A stretch of 64,000 nucleotides of DNA. Source: Janthinobacterium sp. Lineage in GTDB: Bacteria > Pseudomonadota > Gammaproteobacteria > Burkholderiales > Burkholderiaceae_D. The stretch is taken from NCBI RefSeq assembly GCF_009923995.1, contig NZ_RFSK01000017.1, positions 1 to 64,000 of the forward strand. The letters are read 5' to 3'. Positions 48,043-55,763 of the stretch are shown here, one piece after another. Below the pieces are notes generated by a model that searched no databases, was not told the origin of the DNA, and saw only the letters and a program-made list of their open reading frames with translations. Made by a program: the position numbers and the translations under genes. Position 1 is the first letter of the stretch; the number at the start of each line of letters is the position of its first letter.

Positions 48043-49816
48043 TGGCGCGGCGGCCTTGCCCGCCGTCCCGTTTTTGCCCGATGAAGCGACCCTGAACCGC
48101 CTGGCGGGCGAATTCTTTGCCCGTTTTCCGGGCTTGGACAAGTCGCCCAGTCTTGGCGGCTCGGGCAGCGTGCTCGATGCGGCGCCCCGCTATGCGAACC
48201 GCCCGCCGCCGCAGCCAGGTCCTGCGTTCGCCGCCATCGCTCCCGGCGTGGCGACGGCGCAGGTGCCGCCCGTGACGGCGCCGCTGGAAGCGCCGGTTGC
48301 GCCGGCGCCCGCGTTCGTGCCGACGCCGCGCTTGTCGGCGATCAATGCACCCGCAGCGCCATCGCCGTATTATTTTCTGGGTGGCGCGCATGGTTATCCC
48401 GCGTCGGGCAATGGCCTTGATGGTCTGGCGCGGCAGGGGCTGGGGCAGGCCGCGCCCGATGATCTGCGGGGCCTGTTTGCCACGCCGCGGCAGGCGCCCG
48501 CGCGCCAGCTGCCCGTGGCGCCATCCGGCGGCCCGCCCGCGTTCTATTTCCAGACCGAGCTGCCGGCGCAGCAGCAAGGGCATGGGCAGGCGCCGGCGCC
48601 ATTCGACGTGCATGCCGTGCGGCGCGATTTTCCCGTGCTGGCCGAACGGGTCAACGGCAAGCCGCTGGCCTGGTTCGACAATGCGGCCACCACGCACAAG
48701 CCGCAGTCGGTGATCGACCGGGTGTCGTATTTCTACGCGCACGAGAATTCGAACATCCACCGCGCCGCGCATGCGCTGGCGGCGCGCGCCAGCGATGCGT
48801 ACGAGGCTGCGCGCGCCAAGGTGGCGCATTTTCTGGGCGCCGCCTCGGCCAATGAAATCATTTTCGTGCGCGGCGCCACGGAAGGCATCAATCTGATCGC
48901 CAATACCTTCGGGCGCAAATACATAGGCAGCGGCGACGAAATCATCGTCTCGCAGCTGGAGCACCACGCCAATATCGTGCCGTGGCAGCAACTGGCGGCG
49001 GAGAAGGGCGCGACACTGCGCGTCATCCCCGTCGACGACAGCGGGCAGATACTGCTCGATGAATTCCGCAAGCTGCTCAACGGGCGCACGAAACTGGTGT
49101 CCGTGACGCAGGTGTCGAATGCACTGGGCACGGTGACGCCCGTGGCGCAGATCATCGCGCTGGCGCATGCGGCCGGCGTGCGCGTGCTGGTCGACGGCGC
49201 GCAGGCCGTGTCGCACCTGCGCGTGGACGTGCAGGCGCTGGGCGCCGATTTCTACGTGTTTTCGGGGCATAAAGTGTTCGGCCCGACGGGCATCGGCGCC
49301 GTGTACGGCAAGGCGGACTTGCTGGAGCAGCTGCCGCCCTGGCAGGGCGGCGGCAACATGATCGCCGACGTGACGTTCGAGCGCACCGTCTACCAGGGCG
49401 TGCCGAACCGCTTCGAGGCGGGCACGGGCAATATCGCGGACGCCGTGGGCCTGGGCGCAGCCATCGATTACGTGCAACGCATCGGCCTGGACAACATCGC
49501 CGCCTACGAGCACGCGCTGCTGGACTACGCCACGCATCACTTGCAGGCCATTCCCGGCGTGCGCCTGATCGGCACGGCGCCGGACAAGGCCAGCGTGGCC
49601 TCGTTCGTGCTGGCCGGCTACGCGCCGGCGGAAGTGGGGCAGGCCCTGAACGAAGAGGGTATCGCCGTGCGCTCCGGCCACCACTGCGCCCAGCCTATCC
49701 TGCGCCGCTTCGGCGTGGAAGCGACCGTGCGGCCCTCGTTCGCCTTCTACAACACCTACGAGGAGATCGACCGCATGATCGCCGTGGTGCGCCGCCTGGC
49801 GGCTGCCCGTCGCTGA
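48017..49816 (+). CDS. Cysteine desulfurase, encapsulin cargo
   Basis: 599 residues against about 410 for ordinary SufS; the extra 195 at the N-terminus are Pro/Ala-rich and disordered-looking. This extension has FLPDEATLNRLAGEFFARFPG (residues 19-39), PYYFLGG (117-123) and AFYFQ (175-179), which may be shell-binding motifs. The SufS-like enzyme follows: WFDNAATTHKP, FVRGATEGINLIAN, LEHHANIVPW, the PLP lysine K419 in SGHKVFGPTGIG, and the persulfide cysteine C557 in AVRSGHHCAQPILRRFG. It takes sulfur from cysteine, giving alanine and an enzyme persulfide. The overlap with the shell gene and the long N-terminal extension identify it as cargo. Confidence 0.93.
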   Translation: MTTQTPTSDGAAALPAVPFLPDEATLNRLAGEFFARFPGLDKSPSLGGSGSVLDAAPRYANRPPPQPGPAFAAIAPGVATAQVPPVTAPLEAPVAPAPAFVPTPRLSAINAPAAPSPYYFLGGAHGYPASGNGLDGLARQGLGQAAPDDLRGLFATPRQAPARQLPVAPSGGPPAFYFQTELPAQQQGHGQAPAPFDVHAVRRDFPVLAERVNGKPLAWFDNAATTHKPQSVIDRVSYFYAHENSNIHRAAHALAARASDAYEAARAKVAHFLGAASANEIIFVRGATEGINLIANTFGRKYIGSGDEIIVSQLEHHANIVPWQQLAAEKGATLRVIPVDDSGQILLDEFRKLLNGRTKLVSVTQVSNALGTVTPVAQIIALAHAAGVRVLVDGAQAVSHLRVDVQALGADFYVFSGHKVFGPTGIGAVYGKADLLEQLPPWQGGGNMIADVTFERTVYQGVPNRFEAGTGNIADAVGLGAAIDYVQRIGLDNIAAYEHALLDYATHHLQAIPGVRLIGTAPDKASVASFVLAGYAPAEVGQALNEEGIAVRSGHHCAQPILRRFGVEATVRPSFAFYNTYEEIDRMIAVVRRLAAARR

Positions 49817-49922
49817 CGCTGTTGCTTCACCGTCCGATGCCGTCCCTGCGCCAGCGGGGGCGGCATTGTTGCGTCATGTCACGGACTTTGCGCGCGGCTG
49901 GCTGGCGCCCGCGGGCGGGCGG

Positions 49923-49928
49923 TATAAT
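49923..49928 (+). promoter_or_regulatory. Consensus -10 box upstream of the kinase/regulator pair
   Basis: A perfect TATAAT stands out in very GC-rich DNA, 60 bp before the kinase start. No good -35 box lies at standard spacing, so an activator may be needed. Confidence 0.5.
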
Positions 49929-49987
49929 TTATCCTTGGCAATATTTGAGCCGCGGCGCCGTGCCGCCGGCGCCCGAGGAGATATCCG

Positions 49988-50707
49988 GTGGAAGATCAAC
50001 ACAGCTCGCCCGAGCTTTTCCTGTTCCTGGCGTCGACCGTGCACGACATGAAAAATTCGATCAGCGTTGTCAGCGGCACGCTGGAGTCGCTGCTGGCGGC
50101 CGAGCAGGCGAAAGCGTCCCCGCAGGCGGACCCCGCCTACCTGCAGATGGCGCAGATGCTGTACCAGACCAAGCGCCTCAACGATAACCTGATCCAGCTG
50201 CTGGCCCTGTACAAGGAAGTGGGCAAGCCCGGCTACCCCTTCGACGTGCAGCCGCAGCTGGTGGGCCAGGTGATCGACCAGGTGGTGGACCAGGAAAAGA
50301 TCCTGCTGGCGTCGAAAGGCATCCGCCTGGAGACGGCCTGCCCGCCGGACCTGATCTGGACCCTGGACGAAGACCTTGTCATCGGCGTGCTGGCGCATGC
50401 CATCAACAACGCCATCCGCTACACGCGCGACACGATCCGCCTGTCCGTGCGCGAGGCCGGCGGCCTGCTGGAGCTGCGCGTGGAAGACAATGGCGAAGGC
50501 TATACGCAAGCCTTGCTCGACGCGGGCAGCGCGGCCATGGACGGCATGGCCGCCGGCGTGAACTTTTCCACCAACAGCACGGGCCTGGGCCTGTATTTTT
50601 CCAGCGAAGTGGCGAAGATGCACAAGCACCGGGGGCAGGGCGGCAGCATCGCCCTGGAAAACGGCGGCGCCCTGGGCGGCGGCTGCTTCATCCTGCGCCT
50701 GCCCTGA
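49988..50707 (+). CDS. Soluble sensor histidine kinase
   Basis: 239 residues, starting at GTG with GAGGAG about 8 bases upstream. There is no transmembrane segment and no recognisable sensor domain. The dimerisation/phosphotransfer helix begins at once, with the phospho-accepting His19 in STVHDMKNSISVVSGTLESLL. The HATPase domain follows, with the N-box (ALAHAINNAIRYTRD), DNGEGY (G1) and STGLGLYFSSEVAKMH (G2). It is thus a cytoplasmic kinase that must take its signal from a partner. The REC-TPR gene 11 bp downstream is its obvious partner. Confidence 0.85.
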   Translation: MEDQHSSPELFLFLASTVHDMKNSISVVSGTLESLLAAEQAKASPQADPAYLQMAQMLYQTKRLNDNLIQLLALYKEVGKPGYPFDVQPQLVGQVIDQVVDQEKILLASKGIRLETACPPDLIWTLDEDLVIGVLAHAINNAIRYTRDTIRLSVREAGGLLELRVEDNGEGYTQALLDAGSAAMDGMAAGVNFSTNSTGLGLYFSSEVAKMHKHRGQGGSIALENGGALGGGCFILRLP

Positions 50708-50718
50708 ACGAGGACACC

Positions 50719-52449
50719 ATGGCAACCGACAGCCACGCCACCGCCGCCGAAGCGGGCAGCACCGATTGGGCCGACAAGCATTACCTGCTGGTCGACGACT
50801 TCATCGGCATCCGCATCCTGCTGCGCGAATCGCTGCGCAACCTGGGTGCGCGCCATATCGACCAGGCGGCCAGCGGCGGCGAAGCCATGAAGCTGCTGGC
50901 CAAGACGCGCTACGACGTGGTGCTGTGCGATTACAACCTGGGTGAAGGCAAGAACGGCCAGCAGGTGCTGGAAGAGACGCGCGTGCGCAACCTGACGGCG
51001 CCGTCCAGCGTATGGCTGATGGTGTCGGCCGAGAAAAGCGTGGAATCCGTGATGGGCGCCGCCGAGCACCAGCCGGACGCCTACCTGATCAAGCCCATCA
51101 CGGAAGGCGTGCTGCTCACGCGCCTGAACCGCGTGTGGCACAAGAAGCAGGTGTTCCGCGAAATCGACCAGGCCTGCATGGAAAAGGATTATCTGCGCGC
51201 GGCCAAGCTGTGCGACGCGCAGATCGAGGTCAACAAGCTGCACGAGCTGGAACTGCTGCGCATGAAGGCCAGTTTGCTGCTGAAGAGCGGCGAGCCGGAA
51301 AAGGCCCGCGCCGTGTACGAAAAGGTGCTGGCCGAGCGCGACTACAGCTGGGCCAGGGCGGGGCTGGGCAAGATCCGCATGAACAATGGCGAGCACGAGG
51401 CGGCGCGGCAGATCTTCCAGGGCGTGATCGTGGAAAACAAGTACTACATCGATGCCTACGACCAGATGGCCGTCGCCTACCAGCTCATGGGCCAGCACGA
51501 GGAAGCGTGCGGCGTGCTGGAAAAGGCGGCGCGCCTGTCGCCCAATTCCGTGCCGCGCCAGCGCAACCTGGGCCAGGCTGCCTTAAAAATAGGCAATGTC
51601 AGCATGGCGGAAAAGGCTTTCCGCAAATGCATCTCCATCGGCGAATTTTCCGTCATGAAGACGCCGGACGCCTACCTGGGCCTGGCGCGCGTGTGCGGCC
51701 TGAAAAAGGATGCCAAGGAAGCGCTGCAGTGGCTGCTGCTGGCGCAACGCGAATTCTCGCCCGAGCAGATCGGCTTGCGGGCGAAGATCACGGAAGGCAT
51801 GGTGCACCACGAAACGGGCGATTACCGGCGCGCGCGCAAGTGCGGCGACGAACTGGAAGCCATGCTGGCCGAAGACCCGGCGCGGCCCGAGAAAAGCATC
51901 TGCATGGAGCTGGCGACCCTGCTGTTCGCCGTCGGCGTGAAGGATGCGCCGGCCGGCCTGCTGTGCTACGTGGTGAAGAACAACCACGACAACCAGGTGG
52001 TGCAGGACGAGGTGCAGAAGATCTTCGACAAGGCGAAGATGGGCGACGAGGGCACGAGCCTGATCATCGCTTCGCGCAAGGAAGCGTCGGACCTGATGAA
52101 CAAGGGCGTGCTGCTGTGGAAGACGGACAAGCTCAACGAAGCGGTTGCCTGGATGCGCGCGGCGCGCGAAAAGCTGCCCAACAACCTGCGCATCCTGTTC
52201 AATTCCGCGCAAATCATCGTGTCGTTCCTGCAGCAACGGGGCTACCAGGCGGACTTGGCGGCGGAAGCCATGGAAGTGTTGTTGTATGTAGACAAAATTG
52301 CACCAGGGCAGCAGCGCTTCGCCCAATTGATGGAGCAGCTGGTGCACCTGACGCCTCCGCCCGAGATGCAGGAGGTGGCCGTGGTACTGGAAAAAGCCCC
52401 GCCGGGGCCGGAAAAAGGGGGAAAAGTCGTGCGCCAGCGTCCCGGATGA
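50719..52449 (+). CDS. Response regulator with C-terminal TPR repeats
   Basis: 576 residues. An N-terminal receiver domain (about 20-140) has LLVDDFIG, the phospho-acceptor D71 in VVLCDYNLGEGKNG and the conserved Lys in AYLIKPITEG. After it come about 400 residues of TPR-like helical repeats (CMEKDYLRAAKLCDAQIEVNKL; KSGEPEKARAVYEKVLAERDYSWARAGLGKI; AYDQMAVAYQLMGQHEEACGVLEKAARLSPNSVPRQRNLGQAAL). No DNA-binding or enzymatic output domain is present, so output is probably by protein-protein contact. Cotranscription with the kinase is clear from the 11-bp gap. Confidence 0.88.
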   Translation: MATDSHATAAEAGSTDWADKHYLLVDDFIGIRILLRESLRNLGARHIDQAASGGEAMKLLAKTRYDVVLCDYNLGEGKNGQQVLEETRVRNLTAPSSVWLMVSAEKSVESVMGAAEHQPDAYLIKPITEGVLLTRLNRVWHKKQVFREIDQACMEKDYLRAAKLCDAQIEVNKLHELELLRMKASLLLKSGEPEKARAVYEKVLAERDYSWARAGLGKIRMNNGEHEAARQIFQGVIVENKYYIDAYDQMAVAYQLMGQHEEACGVLEKAARLSPNSVPRQRNLGQAALKIGNVSMAEKAFRKCISIGEFSVMKTPDAYLGLARVCGLKKDAKEALQWLLLAQREFSPEQIGLRAKITEGMVHHETGDYRRARKCGDELEAMLAEDPARPEKSICMELATLLFAVGVKDAPAGLLCYVVKNNHDNQVVQDEVQKIFDKAKMGDEGTSLIIASRKEASDLMNKGVLLWKTDKLNEAVAWMRAAREKLPNNLRILFNSAQIIVSFLQQRGYQADLAAEAMEVLLYVDKIAPGQQRFAQLMEQLVHLTPPPEMQEVAVVLEKAPPGPEKGGKVVRQRPG

Positions 52450-52513
52450 TAAACTAGGGGCCAGCGTGGGTTCGCCTGCGCTTGAGTTGCTTTACAACAA
52501 TAAGGAAGAAACT

Positions 52514-52729
52514 ATGCGTGATGTGGTCAATGAAGTATACAAAAAGATGAAAGTCGGCGCCGTTGCCTGGGTACGCCCGGTGGCCGCCAAGGGAGACACG
52601 CTGGAAACATTCCAGTCTTCGTACGAGCACGCCAAGGCGCTGGCCGACGAAGGCCTGATCACGATCGGTGACGTAAAACGCCAGGCCGACAACCTGATCG
52701 AGGCGATCCGCATTCATCGTATCGCCTGA
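52514..52729 (+). CDS. Small conserved-looking protein of unknown function
   Basis: 71 residues from the ATG at 52514, with AAGGAAG 7 bases upstream. It begins MRDVVNEVYKKMKVGAVAWVRPVAAKGDTLETF and continues into an amphipathic helix region with a charged heptad pattern (YEHAKALADEGLITIGDVKRQADNLIEAIRIHRIA). No signal peptide or membrane segment is present. It is 64 bp after the REC-TPR gene and may be in the same unit. I do not recognise a family. The clear ribosome site and codon use like its neighbours argue that it is real. Confidence 0.7.
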   Translation: MRDVVNEVYKKMKVGAVAWVRPVAAKGDTLETFQSSYEHAKALADEGLITIGDVKRQADNLIEAIRIHRIA

Positions 52730-52750
52730 TCATATCGTTGACTTGAAGGG

Positions 52751-53467
52751 CTAGGCCTTGCCTGGCGCCTTAGCCTTGGGCGCCGCGCGCTTTGCCGGCG
52801 CCTTGCGCAGCGGGGCCTTGGCCTTGGCTGCCGTGGCGGCTTCCGCCGGCTTGGCGGATTTGCCTGCCGCTGGCCTGGCCTGGCTGCCGGCGCCGAAGCT
52901 GGCCGCCGCCGCACTGGCCGCGTCGGGCGACATCGCCGTCGACACGGCCTGCTTGAACTGATCTTGTAACAAATTCCACCAGGCACTTGGATTGGCCAGC
53001 TGGGCTGCCGCATGGCTGCCGGCGTCGTTGGGCGCCGCCGCGGCCGGTTCCGGCGCGGGTGCAGGCGCGGGAGCAGGCTTGGCTTCCGGCGCGGGCGCTG
53101 CCGGCTGCTGGAAAAACGCGGAAGCATAGGGCACGGATTCAAACAGGGATTTCTCGCTGGCACCGGGCTGGGTGATGGCGGCCGCCAGCGATGCGCCCAT
53201 CGATTTCAGGGTGGCAATCGTGCCGCGCTGCACTTCCAGCGCCTGGATACTGCCGCGCAGCATGCTGGTATTGAGGTTCAGCCAGGCTTCGACGGCCTTC
53301 AGGTCATTGATTTTCTTGTCCAGCTCTTCCACCGACATGGTGGGCGCCGTGATGCCGGGCACGCCCATGCCGGGCACGCTCATGCTGCCCCACAGGTTCT
53401 TGACGAAGTCGAGGGTGTCGGTCACAACTGCTGCGCCCGGCATCTGGGGCATTTGCGGGTTTGCCAT
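52751..53467 (-). CDS. phaM: PhaM-type polyhydroxyalkanoate granule regulatory protein
   Basis: 238 residues. The N-terminal half has the PhaM signature DTLDFVKNLWGSM and MSVEELDKKINDLKAVEAWLNLNTSMLRGSIQALEVQRGTIATL, a helical region. The middle is Ala/Pro-rich and disordered. The C-terminus is a histone-H1-like basic tail (AKAKAPLRKAPAKRAAPKAKAPGKA). In Ralstonia eutropha PhaM activates PHA synthase and ties granules to the nucleoid through such a tail. It implies that the organism stores polyhydroxyalkanoate; no PHA synthase is in the window. The gene is convergent with the preceding small gene. Confidence 0.85.
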   Translation of the reverse strand: MANPQMPQMPGAAVVTDTLDFVKNLWGSMSVPGMGVPGITAPTMSVEELDKKINDLKAVEAWLNLNTSMLRGSIQALEVQRGTIATLKSMGASLAAAITQPGASEKSLFESVPYASAFFQQPAAPAPEAKPAPAPAPAPEPAAAAPNDAGSHAAAQLANPSAWWNLLQDQFKQAVSTAMSPDAASAAAASFGAGSQARPAAGKSAKPAEAATAAKAKAPLRKAPAKRAAPKAKAPGKA

Positions 53468-53616
53468 GCGAAATCTCCTGGTAGGTGGATGTGCCTAGCG
53501 TAGCAGATATCAGCTTGCAACTGACGCAAAGTGGCCAACATTTTCTTACATAAAACCTCAAGAGTTGAGCACGGGCAAGAAGCAGGAATGCGGGTGAAAG
53601 CGTTACACTAGCGCTC

Positions 53617-54719
53617 ATGATGCCCGCTTCCTTTTTCTCGCCACCGCGCCGCCGAACCGTTGTCTTTGTCGCGGTCATCGGGGTGCTGCATTACGTGGCG
53701 CTGGAATGGCTGACTTCGCATGCGGGCATGGTGCCGCTGCGGCCGGATAATACGCAGGTCGTCAGCATGGCGCTGCTTGCCGAGGCGCCCAAGCCGCTGC
53801 CGGTGGTCCCGCCGCCACCGCCGCCGCCCGTGCCCGAGCCCCGGCTGCCGCCACCGCCGCCGCCGACGGCATTGCCGTCGAGCGACACGCCCGTGCTGAC
53901 GGCGCCGGCCAGCGATGTGCCGGCAGGCCCGGCCACGCCGGCACCGCCCGCGCGACCGCCGTCACGGCGCCGGCACCCGCCGAAGTGGCGCCGCCCGCGC
54001 CGCCACCGCCACCGCCGCCCGTCGTGGAGCAGGCGCGGCATTACAAGACGAACGCGCCCGCGTCGGCCCGCTTCGACCTGCACGTGGACCGGCGCGATGC
54101 GGACGGCACCAAGTGGCAGGGCGTGGCCGCCATGGCGTGGGACAACAAGGGCGATAGCTACCAGCTGAAACTGGAAGTGGGCTTGAGCATGCTGATCACG
54201 CGCATCAACCTGCTGGTGCTGACCAGCGAAGGCGTGATCGATGCGAGCGGCATCGTGCCCGTCACGGCCACGGAAAAGCGCAAGGGCCGGGCGCAAACGG
54301 CCACGCATTTCAACCGCGACGGCAAGGTCATCACCTTTTCCGCCACGACGGCCACCGTGCCATGGCAGGAAGGGGCGCAGGACAAGGCCAGCGTGCCGTT
54401 CCAGCTGGCCGCCATCGGCCGCGCGGACGTCAACCAGCTGGCCGGCAATATCGATATCCTCGTCGGCGAGGAAAGGGAAGCGACCGTGTTCCGCTTCCAG
54501 CTCGTGGGCGAGGAAGAACTGGACACGCAGATGGGCCGGCTGGTGACGTGGCATCTGCGCCGGCCGCCCAAGCCGGGCACGTATTCGTCGCAGCTCGATA
54601 TCTGGCTGGCGCCGTCCATGCAGTGGTATCCGGTACAAATACGCAATACCGAGGCGAGCGGGGCTTTGACCACGCAAACCGTCACCAAGATCTCCGTCAA
54701 TGACGCTACAGGAAAATAA
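53617..54719 (+). pseudogene. DUF3108 protein gene interrupted by a frameshift
   Basis: Two overlapping frames together encode one protein. From 53617 (frame 1): an N-terminal transmembrane segment (RTVVFVAVIGVLHYVALEWL), then a Pro-rich linker; after about 53950 this frame becomes Arg-rich nonsense. In frame 3 the Pro/Ala linker continues (VTAPAPAEVAPPAPPPPPPP) and leads into a complete DUF3108 domain, ending at 54719 (FDLHVDRRDADGTKWQGVAAMAW to LDIWLAPSMQWYPVQIRN). One base appears lost in the GC-only stretch around 53943-53957. This is a sequencing error, a real mutation or, less likely, programmed slippage. The intact paralogue is the next gene. Translation from GTG 53985 could still give a soluble form. 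Confidence 0.75.
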
Positions 54720-55484
54720 ATGATGACTCTGACTAATTTGAAACACTTGCTGGCCGCCGGCGTACTGGCTGCCACCCTGACTCCCGCCATGGCCGACGCG
54801 CCCGTGGAGCACCCCGCCATCAAGCGCCCGTACAAGCTCGTGCCGTCGGCTGACCTCGTCTATTCCATCAAGGCCAGGCAGCGCGGCATCGGCCTGTCCG
54901 GCGAATCCGTCAGCAACTGGCGCGTGGGCGACGGCAAGTATTCGCTGCTGGCCGAAACGAAGGCGGCCCTGTTCGGCAAGATCCTCGAGCAGCGCAGCGA
55001 AGGCACGGTCGACGATTACGGCCTGGCCCCGGCGCAATTCGTGGAAAAGCGCTTCCGCAAGGATGCCGTCACGACCACCTTCAAGCGCGACAGCAAGACC
55101 ATCGTGTTTGGCGAAGGCGATGAAACGTATCCGCTGAAGGGCGGCGAGCAGGACCGTAACAGTGCCGTCTGGCAACTGGCCAGCGTGGCGCGCGCCGCGC
55201 CCGAGAAATTCGTCCCCGGCTCGGAATGGGCCTTTTTTGTCGCCGGCGCGCATGATGCCGAGCCGTGGGTCTTCAAGGTCGTCAAGGAAGAGAGCGTGAC
55301 GACGGGCATGGGCGACGTGGCCGCCATCCACCTGGTCAAGGCGCCGCCGCCGGACAAGAAGGGCCAGCAAGTGGACCTGTGGCTGGCGCCGTCGCTGGAA
55401 TGGTATCCCGTGAAAGTGACGTTCGCCGACGCGGACGGCGGCGATTATGTGGAGCAAACCTTGCAGAAGATCGTCAAGAAGTAA
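54720..55484 (+). CDS. DUF3108 domain exported protein
   Basis: 254 residues; start at 54720 directly follows the previous stop (or 54723). A signal peptide (LKHLLAAGVLAATLTPAMA) is followed by a single DUF3108 domain: VYSIKARQRGIGLSGESVSNWRVGDGKYSLLAETKA, VDDYGLAPAQFVEKRFR, KTIVFGEGDETYPLKGGEQDRNSAVWQLASVARAAP, and the closing QVDLWLAPSLEWYPVKVTFADADGGDYVEQTLQKI. The same W-LAPS-WYPV motif ends the preceding gene's domain, so they are tandem paralogues. The family is a periplasmic beta-barrel-like fold of unknown function in Gram-negative bacteria. Confidence 0.85.
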   Translation: MMTLTNLKHLLAAGVLAATLTPAMADAPVEHPAIKRPYKLVPSADLVYSIKARQRGIGLSGESVSNWRVGDGKYSLLAETKAALFGKILEQRSEGTVDDYGLAPAQFVEKRFRKDAVTTTFKRDSKTIVFGEGDETYPLKGGEQDRNSAVWQLASVARAAPEKFVPGSEWAFFVAGAHDAEPWVFKVVKEESVTTGMGDVAAIHLVKAPPPDKKGQQVDLWLAPSLEWYPVKVTFADADGGDYVEQTLQKIVKK

Positions 55485-55533
55485 GCGCTTGCCACTCGTT
55501 TTTGCATCACATTAGCCAGCCAGATGCAGAAAC

Positions 55534-55595
55534 GGGGGGCGGACCCCGAGAGGGAATGCGCCCGCCGGGGACATCCCGGTTCCGCCGGAACCGGG
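55534..55595. repeat. Palindromic GGGGGCGGACCCC-type repeat element
   Basis: The opening GGGGGCGGACCC and the following GGGAATGCGCC match the element at 45095. A perfect hairpin, CCCGGTTCC (55575-55583) with GGAACCGGG (55587-55595), closes it. The rest of the 55,485-55,763 gap shows no gene; a promoter for the SMC operon must lie in its last 100 bp. Confidence 0.55.
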
Positions 55596-55763
55596 CCTCT
55601 TCGCCGTTGGGGTTTCCGTCAATACAACACTCAAGGACCCGGCAGCCCACACGGGCCCCTCCCACGCGCTAAATTGCATGTCAGAACTGATATACTGACG
55701 CCCCCGCCTCGCAGCGCCGCTTTCGCCCGCTGCGCCGCCCGCTGAACACTCATCCGGAATAGA

